A DNA stretch of 64,000 nucleotides from Perilla frutescens (Eukaryota > Streptophyta > Magnoliopsida > Lamiales > Lamiaceae): NCBI GenBank assembly GCA_026008535.1, contig BRKX01000006.1:3990501-4054500 (forward strand), written 5' to 3'. The translations under genes were made by a program, and so were the position numbers. The notes below the pieces were generated by a model. The model had not been told where the DNA came from, did no database searches, and saw only the letters and a list, made by a program, of their open reading frames with translations. This document shows, piece after piece, positions 1 to 12,693 of this stretch (positions within the stretch are counted from its first letter, which is position 1; each line of letters starts with the position of its first letter).

Positions 1-179
1 CTGCTGCCATTGCGAAAGGAGGTACGCATATTTTACTAGATTATTTCAAAAATTGGATTAATTATGTTAAAAAGCTAATATTCAACTTTTGATTCGTCAA
101 TATTTCCTCACGTCTTCAGAAGAAAGGAAAATCTCCAACATCAAATTTCCGGCCACATTCCGATTTCGCCGACCCCGCC

Positions 180-1447
180 ATGACGAAGGTGCGCCTGATT
201 TTCACCCGTTTTTAGACTCGATGGGGATTATTCAATTTCATTGTTGACAATGGCTAATGATAAGAAATTTGCGCTTATAATCAAGATAAAAAACACTATT
301 TATTTTAATTAATTAGATTGTTTTAGGTGTGTACCTGCAGGCCAACCCAGAGAAGATTCACGGCTAGCAGTCTCTTCTATGGAGGGTTTGTATCTAAAAT
401 TTTAAGCACATATCATTTCTTTCTTGCATTAATTTCAAATTTACTGTGAATATCTGCCCATTTCTTTCCAGTAGACGAACATGATGGTCTAGAAAAATTA
501 GATTTTATTTGTTGCTCTTTCCAAATACTAAGAATTCTGGATTTTGAGGATGTAGAAGTGTTCAATGTGCCCAGAGAAATAGGTGAACTACTTCACCATG
601 AGTGCCTTAGTTGACACCTTTTTCTATCTCAACCCCAAGTCCTCCTTCGTAGACACTTTGACCAAGTTTATAGTATCGTTTTACTGTATTGTAATAATAG
701 ATGGTTATTGTGTGTTCTACAATTGGGAGATATAAGGTTGTTTTACAATCTGCATGTCTTCAATCGTTATTAGTATTTATGCTCTTAAACAAGATTGTTT
801 TGTGGTGGTTATGATGATGTGAAGCCTATTTGATTACATGTTTTGTCATGTCTTTGGTTGTTATCTTGCTTGAATATCTAAAGTTGTGTAGGTAATGAAA
901 ATAGTATGCCTGATTTGTTTGAGGTCAGGAAAATTGTTAACACACGATCATAGTAAACTCCCTTTAATAATAATGCAATTTTTTTTATCTGTTATTTTGT
1001 ATTTTTTAGAATTTTTATATTTTGGTTATCATCTATATGTATATGCAAGTATTTCAGTATTCAATAATCATTCATTGAAATGCTTCCTTCAATTATCCCG
1101 TGTATGAATCACAACAGACATAAAATATCAAACTACTTCAATACCGTACATCATTTCATTCATTTGACATGATGAGACGATCGTTTATTGTGTTTCGATT
1201 TCCTTGATTGTTTCTTGGCTTGGAAGATTTTTTTTTAATCTTATAATTATGAGTTGAAAAATTTGGATATTTTCTAACATTGGATGTGAATCAGAATGGA
1301 TGAGTTTGATGTATTTTATATGTGCAATGATGGGATAAGTTTGTTGTGTTTTTTTTTCCTCAAGTGTTTTGTTGTTTATGCAGTGGTTTCATTACAATGA
1401 GAACTGGAGTAGAGACTGAGATAGCAGTAGAGTTGTTCTATCATTAT
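180..1447 (+). CDS. possible small three-exon ORF, not recognised
   Basis: An ATG at 180 opens three codons followed by GT at 189. A TTTTAG acceptor then leads into 327-385, and a TTTATGCAG acceptor into 1384-1447, which is followed by GTAAGT. Joined, these give 132 nt (44 codons) with no stop, starting MTKVCTCRPTQRRF and ending in VELFYHY. I do not recognise the product and see no clear terminal exon. The second candidate intron contains an NLR relic. The exon set is assembled by eye from splice consensus and may be chance or a gene remnant. Confidence 0.2.
510..615 (+). pseudogene. NLR (NB-LRR resistance protein) leucine-rich-repeat fragment
   Basis: About 30 codons read LRILDFEDVEVF followed by NVPREIGELLH. 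This closely fits the first LRR of plant CC-NBS-LRR proteins, where 'LRVLDLE...LP..IG.LIHLRYL' follows the NB-ARC domain. The frame ends at a TGA around 613 and no NB-ARC or further LRR coding sequence is visible nearby, so this is a relic and not a gene. The family call rests on the motif alone. Confidence 0.5.
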
Positions 1448-2753
1448 GTAAGTTTGTCGCGATTTTATAACTCTTTGAGATTGATGTTTGTTATGTATAT
1501 TTGTTTGCTGTAATTTGTGGAGTGGAGAATATTGGTGTAGTAAATGACCTAAATTGAGAATGAGTTAATGTGATTACAAGAAATTATGGAATGCATTAGA
1601 TTACATTCTTTTAAACATTTTAATTTTGCCATTTTAAAATTTTTGATGTGATGAATACAAGAGGTTGGAGATGTTTCTATAGTCATTTTTTGGTGTGACA
1701 TTTTGTTGGTTTCTTGATTTATTGGTCGATTGGAAACTATTAAACTTGCAATATTATTAATATGTAGCTGTCAATAATGTTATTTTTTATATAATTATTT
1801 TTAATGAATATTCATACATTATTTAATAATTAACTATTCACATAATATATAGAAGATTTAAATAAATATTTTTTTTTCGAATCTTACGAGTTACAACCTT
1901 TGACAAATGGATAATTATATATATTCTTATCGAATTTTAGGCATGACTTCTTCAGCAAGTGATGGTAATAATATATATAAATATTTTAATTAACATTAGA
2001 TCAATATAAAAACATGAAATGATTTAAGGCATTTTCATATAAATTATATACATTCACAAGATATAAAATTGACATAACTTTGGCTTGGAGTTACATAGAC
2101 TACAGTTTAAAAGTGAAAGGGTAATTTATTTAAGTTATATGGAAATTTAAGTTTCTAATATTTTTTTTAGCTATGATGTGGCATTATAAAAATCCACATA
2201 AGATTTATAGTAGTCCACATATGCTATAAGGTACAAGATAGTTGACTAGGGGATATATTTGATAAAAAAAAATTACAAAGTTAGATATCAAACTGTAAAT
2301 ATGTAAAGGTTGTGACATTTTTATTAAAAGGTTAAAAGGTCGGGCACTGTAATTTACCCAAAAAAAAAAAAAAGATTCCTAAACTAATCGAATGAATGAA
2401 GCTAGCTAGGTACAATATATATAACGAGTTTAACGGTAAAACGAATATCTCATCAATTAATTTGGATGAACCCCATCCAATAAATTCCATTAATATAGTG
2501 CAAAATTACTGTTACAAAATACTTTATCACGTTTTGCGTGAATCATGGATAGATTAAAAGATATGAATATTCAGTTATATCCATATATGGATATAAATTC
2601 ATCCTTAATTTTATCTTATTATGTCCACAAAATGTTAGGCAATTAAAGATTATGCTGATCAAAGAAATTTGGTATAACCAAGACTCTTATACTAACAAAA
2701 AAAACGTAGAGCCCAGTGTGAATGTGCCTTTTCTTATTGATTTTGATTGATTA

Positions 2754-2791
<38 letters not shown>

Positions 2792-3500
2792 TTTTAGCTA
2801 CATTTTGGATTAAAAATATGAAATTGCCTTGTATATATATGTTGAATTAAAACATATTAATTAACCACACACTTATTCTTAAAACGGTTACACTCTTAAT
2901 ATTTATGTTTTCTTTTATTGCGAGAATAAAATTTTATAAAATTTCAACTACAACAAGAAAAGTCTAAAACAAATTAAAGTGGGTAAACTAATACTTTCCT
3001 TATCTAATATTTAAGTACTATCTAAAATTTTATCCTTCTCTTTAATTTTTTTTTCTTTTTCGATATTAATTTCTTAACTTCGAGTGGATTTTTTTTTTGA
3101 AAGATAACTTCGAGTGGATTGTTGATATTAATTAATCCTTTTAGTCAAACCCAAATTTTATATAATTGACTGAAATCACTATGAATAATATAGTTAGTTC
3201 GTTTTCTTTTGATTAATTGTTGCCTAATTCTGATTAGTCATTATCTCAATCTCATGTGGTTATTGGATAATAGAATCCTTTTGGATATAGGATCACATAA
3301 ATCCTATATATTATTTGGATTACAAAAAGTATTTTATTATTAATATTAATAATAATAATTATTGGCTAATTCTGATTGGTAATTATCCATATATTATTCG
3401 ATACAAATCCTTGTGGATATCAAAAAGAAAATTTTATATTTTACACACACAAATGATAGAATCCTTCCCCTATAGTCACACTTATTTTGTTCAAACCCCT
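1448..3500. other. AT-rich intergenic DNA with small repeat features
   Basis: No convincing coding sequence. At 2118-2360 a segment opens GGGTAATTTA and closes TAATTTACCC, an inverted pair of about 10 bp that could mark a small MITE; no duplication was resolved. A (TA)n tract lies at about 2753-2780. The phrase AACTTCGAGTGGATT occurs twice about 35 bp apart (3076-3121). The last 500 bp are the distal promoter of the first fructokinase gene. Confidence 0.5.
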
Positions 3501-3523
3501 ATAGTAACACTTGATCGTCTATC

Positions 3524-3531
3524 TATATAAA
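3524..3531 (+). promoter_or_regulatory. TATA box of fructokinase copy 1
   Basis: TATATAAA lies about 100 bp upstream of the ATG at 3632. It is followed by a C-rich stretch (CCCCTTCACCCTCC) that suits a plant core promoter, giving a 5' UTR of roughly 70 nt. Position and sequence are seen; promoter activity is inferred. Confidence 0.55.
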
Positions 3532-3631
3532 CCCCTTCACCCTCCATCGTTTCCCACACAAATTTCCTCACTCAATCAAGCATATACGTATAAATTAATT
3601 TTTCCTATTTTCCCTCACTACTTCTACAGCA

Positions 3632-5227
3632 ATGGCAGTAACACCTAATGGAATTAGTTCGAGCAATGGTGGTTTGATTGTCAGCTTCGGTGAGATGCTG
3701 ATCGACTTTGTGCCGACGGTTTCCGGCGTTTCGCTGGCGGAGGCGCCGGGATTCCTCAAGGCTCCCGGCGGCGCACCTGCGAATGTTGCCATAGCCGTTA
3801 CTAGGCTGGGCGGAAATTCCGCCTTCATCGGCAAGCTCGGCGACGATGAGTTCGGCCACATGCTTGCCGGAATCCTGAAGGAGAACGGCGTTTCCACCGG
3901 CGGCGTGAATCTCGACAAAGGCGCGAGGACGGCGCTGGCCTTCGTGACGCTACGCGCCGACGGAGAGCGTGAGTTCATGTTCTACAGGAATCCCAGCGCC
4001 GACATGCTGCTTACCCCCGATGAATTGAATCTCGAGCTTATCAGATCGGTAAGTGTCTCATAATTTCTATTTGATTATATATATATAGACACACACACAC
4101 ATTACAATTTTATCTCGTATAATAGATTTTCACCACTATCTGAAGTCTCAAGATTTATTATATGATGTGAAAGTTAACTAACTACTATACTTTCTGATTA
4201 TATATATGTTGTTAATAGGTGTTGCTATATAGATCGATCATATCTTATGTTGCATTCCCCTGTTTTATAATTAGAATTTTTAATTATTTTAATTTTGATA
4301 TAACCTAATTGAAAGTATGTACATAAATAAAAATCTAAAATTAAACTAAATCACAATAAATTGATATTGAAATATATGTATATTAATTGTTTTGGACGTG
4401 TGTATATACATATATATATGTAGGGAAAGGTGTTTCACTATGGATCAATAAGCTTGATCGTGGAGCCGTGTAGATCAGCACATCTGAAAGCAATGGAAGT
4501 GGCTAAGGATGCGGGTGCATTGCTGTCGTATGACCCCAACCTCCGGCTGCCGTTGTGGCCGTCTGCGGCGGAGGCGAAGGAGCAGATACTCAGCATATGG
4601 GATAAGGCCGATGTCATCAAGGTTAGTGACGATGAGCTGAGCTTCCTCACCGATAATAACGAGGTCGACGACAAAGCCGCCATGTCTCTTTACCACGATA
4701 ATTTGAAGCTTCTTTTGGTCACCCTTGGTGATAAGGGATGTAGATATTACACCAAGGTACGTAAATAAATATTATCTTTCGATTTTCTTACTTTTTTTTC
4801 TTTAATTAATTTCCTCTTGGTGAAATTTGCATGAGTTTAATTTGTTTATATTAATTCACAGCATTTCCATGGAGCTATTGATGCTTTCCGAGTAAAAACT
4901 GTGGACACGACTGGAGCAGGCGATTCGTTTGTGGGGGCTCTTCTTTGTAAGATTGTCGACGACCAATCCATAATCGAGGTACAAATTAATTAAATATATT
5001 AATTAAAATCTTTTATATATATATATATATTTCATTGTATATATGAATTATATTAATTAAGATATCTAATTGTATTTTTCATTGTTTAGGACGAATTGAG
5101 ATTGAAAGAAGTGTTGAAATATGCATGTGCGTGTGGAGCAATCACGACAACAAAGAAGGGAGCGATTCCAGCTCTTCCCACTCCGTCTCAAGTCGTTGGC
5201 CTTATCAATGGCGACCAGATCTTCTAA
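3632..5227 (+). CDS. FRK: fructokinase, tandem copy 1 (pfkB family)
   Basis: Predicted cytosolic fructokinase: ATP + D-fructose to fructose-6-phosphate, feeding sucrose-derived fructose into glycolysis and starch synthesis. Four exons, all phase 0: 3632-4048, 4424-4756, 4862-4978 and 5090-5227, giving 334 aa, the usual length for plant fructokinases (about 320-350). The N-terminus has SFGEMLIDFVPT, then the pfkB glycine-rich stretch APGGAPANVAIAV at about residue 45, and FMFYRNPSADMLL, typical of fructokinases. Exon 3 carries VDTTGAGDSF, the pfkB C-terminal signature with catalytic Asp about 271. No signal or plastid transit peptide is seen. The tail ends LINGDQIF and lacks the extra Phe/Asn-rich end of copies 2 and 3. 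Exon 1 is GC-rich against AT-rich surroundings. Introns are short (375, 105 and 111 bp). The start is the first ATG after the TATA box. No disabling change seen. Confidence 0.93.
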
Positions 5228-5879
5228 TTATTTTTATTAGCTTCTTTTTTAATTTAATTATATTTTCTTTTTGGATAGTTTTGGATTTGTTACGATGAGA
5301 ACTGGTTAGATTTCGAATTAAGTTTATGTCGTATTTTTCTCTTGATTAATTAATAAATTTGATTTCGCATAAAGTTCGCATCGTATTTTTCTCTTGATTT
5401 AGTCTACAAACACGGGCATTAGTTAATTCACGTATCTTAATTGACACCTAACTTTTGCTTAGTTTATTGCAATTTTGTGTGCTTAGTATAGTTGCTGGCT
5501 TATACTAGCACTAACTGTGATGGAAAAAGGTACATTTAATTTGAAAAAAAAAAACTAATTGTAGAGGCATGAGCCCACATGTAAAATTAAATCAATTCAA
5601 CTTAGGATATATTTATTTCGGAAAAAATTAAAGTGCAATTCACGAGCATTCATTAATCACCATTTTTTAGGTGTATATTGAAAATAAACTATAATTAAAC
5701 AGAAACTCGAAAAACAGTAAAAAAAAAAAACAAAAAAAAACGACGAGGACATAATGAGTGGAACATTTTTTTATAAATATTGGATTAGGCCCATCAGATC
5801 GATGTACCCAACATTGATTTTGACCCATTAATTGCATATTTTATTACTATGATGAAAATGTATTACACACAAATATATA

Positions 5880-6130
5880 AAGGCAAGTCTCTTATACATA
5901 AGATGTACATGAGACGGTCAACGCGTTGACGGGATCAATGTGTGTTGACCCGGTCATTGACCAAAAAATCCGTCAAAATTAGTACAAGATTCATTTCAAA
6001 GGCTAAAAAGTATCATTTGTATCCATTCATAATACTGAAAAGAATCATTTCAAAGGCTAAAAAGTATCATTTGTATCAATAAAAAGTATTGGGCAGAATA
6101 AAAAAATAAAGAAAAAAGTCACAATTTCAA
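5880..6130. repeat. truncated copy of the 34.6-kb inverted-repeat element
   Basis: The phrase GATGTACATGAGACGGTCAA, followed by GGGATCAATG and GTTGACC, matches the left terminus of the element at 34641 (GGTGCACATCAGACGGTCAA...). After it comes a twice-repeated ATTTCAAAGGCTAAAAAGTA unit (5993 and 6047), similar to sequence near the right end of that element. No matching inverted right terminus was found before 6590, so this copy appears truncated. It lies between fructokinase copies 1 and 2. Confidence 0.45.
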
Positions 6131-6503
6131 AGGCTAACATGAATTTAAACACGTACCACAATTTATACTATAAATTATAAATCCACGTATGTATGTATGT
6201 ATGTATGTGTAGTAGAGGATTTCATCCGGTATATCAATTAATGTTTGTTCTAAATTTGATTAGATTATGTATTTCTTAAAAAAATGTCACAAAGATCCAA
6301 CCACAAAAAAGAAGAAAATGTCACACTTCCCTTAAATTGAGTTAGGATTCAAACTTGAAGACTTAAGACCTCAGTAAAAAATAAAAAAATAAAATAAAGA
6401 CCAATAAACTATCAATTAATTTGCAAATTGGGATATCTCCTTTAATATTTATTACTTGTGACAGAAGGGAAAAATGTACCTAGCTACTACCTCCACTCCC
6501 GCT

Positions 6504-6511
6504 CTATATAA
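6504..6511 (+). promoter_or_regulatory. TATA box of fructokinase copy 2
   Basis: CTATATAA in the context CCCGCTCTATATAACCC, about 85 bp upstream of the ATG at 6593. Spacing and the flanking C residues parallel those of copy 1, so this is the likely core promoter. Activity is inferred. Confidence 0.5.
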
Positions 6512-6592
6512 CCCACTAATTCTCTAACAAAAACATGCATACGCATCTGCCAATATATATATGCAGTACATATATATATACAATTTAATTAA

Positions 6593-7423
6593 ATGGCTGC
6601 ATATATTAACAGCAACTCGAGCAATGGTCTGATCGTTAGCTTCGGCGAGATGTTGATCGATTTCGTGCCGACGGTGAAAGGCGTGTCTCTGGCGGAGGCC
6701 CCGGGATTCATTAAGGCTCCCGGAGGCGCTCCAGCCAACGTCGCCATAGCAGTGGCGAGGCTCGGCGGAAGAGCCGCCTTCGTCGGTAAGCTAGGAGACG
6801 ACGAGTTCGGGCACATGCTCGCCGGAATCCTGGAGGAGAACGGCGTCTCGACTGACAGCGTTAGCTTCGACGTGGGGGCGAGGACGGCGCTGGCGTTCGT
6901 GACGCTACGTGCCGACGGGGAGCGTGAGTTCATGTTCTACCGGAATCCTAGTGCTGACATGCTGCTGAGCCCCCATGAGTTGAATCTCAACCTCATTCGT
7001 TCTGTAAGCATTTGTATATATCTCTATTATCACAATTAACACCCCTAAAATGACTCAAATTCCTTCGTGTTATTGAAATATGGGGCAGACTTGGGTGAGA
7101 CCGTCTCATGTATGAGACGGGTCAATACTCACATGCGGGAATCATTATTTATGAGTGAAGTATCATTAACTCACATGTGAGTATCATTATTTATACCCGC
7201 ATATGAGTGAAGTATCATTAACTTACATATATCATGAAGTATCATTATTTATGGGTGAAATATCATTAACTCACATGTATTGATCCGTCTCAGGTATGAG
7301 ACCGTCTCATACAAGTTTTTGTCTTGAAATATTGTATGAAATCAAAAGTATCCACAACTTCATTTTTCTCAAATTCTAGACCAAATTAAAATACTCTTAT
7401 TTAATAGAATAATGTTGTTGTTG

Positions 7424-7479
<56 letters not shown>

Positions 7480-9000
7480 AGTCGACAATTTTCCTTTAAT
7501 TTCTTAATTTCCTTTTTCATTTTATCCTGTTTCCGTTCACCTTTTGGACTTCACTTTGATTCCATTATCCTTGACTTCATCTTTTCTCGTTAGTGTTATA
7601 AATAAATGAGTTTTATTGATTTAGATAATAGCACTCAGTATATATATTTTTATTTTGTTTAGTATTTAGATATATTTTAATAAATTCTTTGATAAATTGA
7701 ATCCTGATGGATCATTCATGTAGTATATTTCATAAAATTTATATATAAAGTTTTTAAATATATAGTTTCAATATATATCGTCCAACCCTAAATAATTTTA
7801 TTTTACTTATATCTTTCACATCATTGATTAATATAGCTAGATAATTTCTCTTTTGAATTATAGAATGATAAAACTCCTAACAACATAAATTTAATTAACA
7901 CATAATAGTGAGTCAATCACCTTTTGTATATTATTTATTTATTAGGTCCGATTTGGTTTTTCAATGAAACCGAATTATTAATGAAAGCATATACTATCAA
8001 GTAATTACCAGATCATAATTGCATTTTTGTCAGAGAGAAAAATATTATAATTAAGCTGAATATTCAATTTCATGAACAATCATGTATGCATGAATAATCA
8101 ATCTTTGTATGAGCATGACAACTCGGAAAATTATACTAATCAATTAGTTTCTAATTCTAATTATGTAAAATTAATTTAATTTGATGCATGATGATAGGCT
8201 AAAGTGTTCCACTATGGATCCATAAGCTTGATCGTGGAGCCATGCAGATCCTCACATATGAAAGCAATGGAAGAGGCTAAGGCCGCCGGAGCACTGCTGT
8301 CGTACGACCCGAACCTCCGGCTGCCGCTTTGGCCGTCGCCGGAGGTGGCCCGTAAGGAGATAATGAGCATTTGGGACAAGGCTGATGTGATCAAGGTGAG
8401 TGAGGACGAGTTGAGTTTCCTCACACAAAACGACGTCGTCGACGACGCCTCCGCAATGTCCCTGTGGCACGACGGCTTGAAGCTTCTTTTGGTCACACTA
8501 GGAGAAAAGGGATGTAGATATTACACTAAGGTATTTATTCAAATAATTCAATTAATTAATTACCGATTATATACATGTATTTATATTTTATATATTATAT
8601 GGACAGAATTTTCGTGGAGCAGTAGATGCGTATCGTCATTTAAAGAAAGTAGACACGACCGGAGCAGGCGATTCTTTCGTTGGAGCCGTTCTATGTAAGA
8701 TTGTTGATGATCATACCATAATCGAGGTATGTACGTACTCATTCATTAATTATATTATATATATATCATATATATACGAAATAAAATAAAATTGCATGTA
8801 TATGTATATGTATATATATGCAGGATGAAGCAAAATTGAGGGAGGTGGTGAAATATGGAAATGCATGTGGAGGCATCACCGCAAGCAAAAGGGGTGCAAT
8901 CCCATCTCTTCCAACTCACTCTCAAGCCCTAGCTGTTGTCAATCATCCTCACTCCAGGAAAAACAACCTACTTGCCACCTGTTTTAACATTTTCAATTAA
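6593..9000 (+). CDS. FRK: fructokinase, tandem copy 2 (pfkB family)
   Basis: Same family and expected reaction as copy 1 (ATP-dependent phosphorylation of fructose in the cytosol). Exons 6593-7003, 8198-8530, 8607-8726 and 8824-9000, all phase 0, give 346 aa. Conserved blocks: SFGEMLIDFVPTVKGVSL, APGGAPANVAIAVARLGG, FRNPSADML-type sugar-site region at the end of exon 1, and VDTTGAGDSFVGAV with catalytic Asp about 270. Exon 2 is exactly 333 nt, as in copies 1 and 3. Intron 1 (1,194 bp) contains a MITE (7089-7316) and an ATT microsatellite. The C-terminus runs on past the family core (ALAVVNHP) into a tail ending LLATCFNIFN, similar in character to that of copy 3. The frame is open throughout with canonical GT-AG sites, so it is probably functional. 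Confidence 0.93.
7089..7316. mobile_element. MITE with long terminal inverted repeats
   Basis: The left end ACTTGGGTGAGACCGTCTCA, followed by TGTATGAGACGG, is mirrored at the right end. Read in reverse complement, the right end is ACTTGTATGAGACGGTCTCA followed by TACCTGAGACGG. Each terminus is itself partly palindromic (GAGACCGTCTC). The interior is three to four imperfect copies of ATCATTATTTATGAGTGAAG / TATCATTAACTCACATG. It is 228 bp long and non-coding, and lies in intron 1 of fructokinase copy 2. No certain target duplication was found, so the superfamily is open. Confidence 0.7.
7413..7477. repeat. (GTT)n-(ATT)n microsatellite
   Basis: A compound trinucleotide run, about five GTT units followed by about sixteen ATT units, in intron 1 of fructokinase copy 2. 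Likely length-polymorphic. Confidence 0.9.
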
Positions 9001-9253
9001 TTATTAATTATTCATTTTCATCAAACATATATATATACAACTATTAATTTGTGTGTGAGTGAAACATCTCTCTAAAATTCGTGTCAAGTTCATTACTATA
9101 AATTCCTGGTTTTCTTAATGTGTGTCGTTCTTAGCTTGTGGACGTACTCATGATGATTAATTTAATTATTCAATTACAAATCAATTCTATGACTTTTTTA
9201 CTTCAATTTAATTTTTGTGTGTGCGCGCGCGCGCGTGTGGGTTTTGGTTCCAA

Positions 9254-9280
9254 TTAGAATGACCCGCCGTGCGATGCACG
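9254..9280 (-). mobile_element. candidate Helitron 3' end
   Basis: Read on the minus strand, the hairpin CGTGCATCGCACG is followed about 10 nt later by CTAA and then T. Plant Helitron 3' ends have this layout (short GC hairpin, then CTRR, insertion before T). A near-identical arrangement occurs at 21174. The body would lie to the right (9280 onward), but no 5' TC end was identified. The hairpin is seen; the element class is inferred. Confidence 0.35.
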
Positions 9281-12200
9281 TACGAATGAATTATGCACAC
9301 TTATTATTATACTTTTAGAAATTATAATTATGAAATAAATATAATAAAAATATTTAAGTAAGTCTTTATTGGACTGTGTAGACATCCAAGTCAAGTGTAA
9401 AAAAGAAGACTCTCGAGTGGAGACCTCGGGAACACTCAAACGATGGAAACCTATGTGTAAAAGAGAGACATTTTGGCTAGAGACCAGAGACGTCTCAGAT
9501 GGAAATTTATGTGTGAAAATGAGACGTATTGTATTCATGATGTACTGCTCCCCCATTTCTCCCAAGTAAAAAAAATAAGTGTTATTTTATTTTATTTTTA
9601 TAAGAAAAATCTAAGATATGTTGTTCTAAAAATATAGATATATTAATCGTTAAATTCTTTTGGCAATAAAGAAACATGATATTTTCATTAATTCTCAAAA
9701 ATTATATATTTGGGTAGAATGTAGAAATATGAATTTGACTACATATAGGACTATAATACAAATATAAATAATTAATAATATAATTTATTTATTTGTTGAA
9801 TTTTTCTTGCACTGCATATTCCCTAACAAACTACATTGAAAGAATTATCATCATAAATCAGTTACATTAACAAATTATTTACACAATGAAATCAAATATA
9901 TTATATATAATAAAATATATTTAATGATATTAAATCAAATATATACAATTGTGGTGGAATAATGTGCAAAAATACATTATCTACATAATAGGAACATAAA
10001 ACCTTAACAAAAATACATATAAATATTCCATTTTTAAATATTAAATATTATTTGTTAATAAATTAAAATAAATATACATAAGAATGCATGTGTTTAAACA
10101 TTATATTTTTAGATAATTGATATTGCTAATCATAAATGCAAATTAATTTTAACATTTGAAAAAAGCAATGAATTGTTATATTATATCAAAATTATCAAAA
10201 CTACAACCATTTTCACATTTACTGTTGAAATAGACTTGAACCAACTAATAAATAAAAATAATATATAGATGCCCCAGTAAAATAATTTGTCAATCCAAAA
10301 TTATTATTTTGGACCAAATTGATGAATCTCAGATAACAAATTACAAAGACAAATTCCAACAAAATTATAATTTCAAATGAAAAATATCGGTATCTTCGAG
10401 ACGTATAATATCACATTATTTCTTTCTCTTTCAGTCTTGATCTGTTTTTCAGTGTCTGCAACCAAAAAAGAAAAAAAATATTCTTCTCTTCGACGTCTTC
10501 TTCTTTGTTACAATATTTTTTTGTCATATTTCTTAATTCAACAAAGTGAGATTTTCATTTTCGTAGTTCGAAAATTACACTACAAAGAAAATACATATAT
10601 AAGTGAGATGTCTATGAAAATGCATAAAATAATTAAAATCAATAAACTATTTAAGAAATAAATCAATGTAAGTTCTACCTACACAAGAAAAAAAAAAGTA
10701 TGATGAAGCAATTTTAATTAACCATTCATTTTTGCTCTAAATTCACAAGTATGCACAAATTACAAAAAAAAAAAAAAAACACTTGAAAAGATAAATGCGA
10801 ATTATTTATCTTTGTTGGAATCTAACCATTTCTATCGAAATCATAGAATTATCGTTGGAGACTGAAGTCATGTTGATACTTTTTCTTGTAGGATATACAA
10901 TAAAGAAAAATATACTGTGAGATAAATTTTACAATTTTTCTGATGAGATAATTATGTAACAAAGTTTTCTACACCTCATATTTATAACATTAGTAGAATA
11001 CAAAATAATAAGTAAAAATCATGCATACCAATCATAGGATTTAATTTGTAAATCAATCATATGATTTTGTACATGCTTAATTTATTTATTAATAGCACAT
11101 GAATTACACACAAATCAATTATAATATAGAGAGTAGATAATATATTGAATGTATTCTTATAATATAAAGTTATTTACATTAAACAATAGTTAATCAATTA
11201 AATTAATGATTTAATTGATTAATATATATAAGTAATTATGGTACTCATATAACATATATCAATATTAATATATATATTCCATTTTTTACTGGTATTGATT
11301 TGATAATCACACACACACACACACACACACTCATATATATAGTTTTAGCTTACAATCGGCCCAGCTATTTCTTTAAGTTAACCTTAATATATTCGTATGG
11401 TACATCTATATATTATACAAATTTATTTGTTGGGGGGGGGGGGGGGTAATGTTAATAGATTTAAAATGTACTATATGAATTAATATTTTAATTATGGTAA
11501 ATTTATTAATGTAATATCTCCATGCATTTTAGCCATAAATGTTAGTGTCATTATTTAAGTTTTTTTTTTTTTTTTTTGCAACTGATCTTATATATATTTA
11601 AATCAATTATAGAATATTTAAGGAATATTTATCCGTAATTTTTTTTACCAAATATATTTATCCGCATAATTAGGGTAATCATAAAACAATCTAAAAAAAA
11701 TTAGCTGGATTTTATGGTATTTTTTTTATGTAAATTATAACAGCTACAAAATTGAATGAATAATTTAATATTAAATTAAATAGTGAGATTTTTTAATATT
11801 AGATAATTAATTTCTAAAACAAAAAATGTCAAATAGATGGGGAACAGAAACTTATTTTTCTGTTGATGCATGAAACATTGCATTACTTAATATATATTAT
11901 AAAGATAAAGATTATGATATACAATTATATAAAATTGATTAAGTTTCAAATTAAGATTATGTTTTAATTCATTATTAATTAACTTAATCCTACCTAATAC
12001 TATATATGTATGTATAGATGTTAAAATAAAACGATGTATATTATATGTATTATTATATAATTAATGTAATCAACAACAAATTAATTTTGTTAGGAACGCT
12101 AATTTTTCTATAATTAATTAATTTTTTATGGAGTTAGGAAAATAATTACTCCTAATTGATTGCATGTGATTAATGAAAATTATTAGATATGTTATTAAAA

Positions 12201-12647
12201 AATTATTTTCTGATAATTTATTTTTATTTTATATTAACTATTTATATATTTAGTAATATACTTTGGGCGGGAAAACTTATAATTTCTATTTTAAGCGACT
12301 ATCTTACTTTTAGTCTTTTAGATAATATATAGATGGTAACACTACTTCTCCTGTAGAAATTAGGATCCAATCTTAGCTATTCATCTATTTGATTTTTGTG
12401 ATCCAGATTAATCTAAAATTGATGGGGTCAAAGATGCAATTAATTATAAGATTGATATATGGAATATCAAATCCCTCATTTTATAGCACATATATCTTCA
12501 TATTATACATTTAATTATTATTTTCTTATAATATTAAAAAAATCTATCTTTACATCTATAAAAAACGTAGATAATTAGTTAATTCAATCAAATTGGGTAA
12601 ATTAATTTTGTAAGTAAATTAATTTAAATTTGTGACTTAATTCGTGT

Positions 12648-12693
<46 letters not shown>

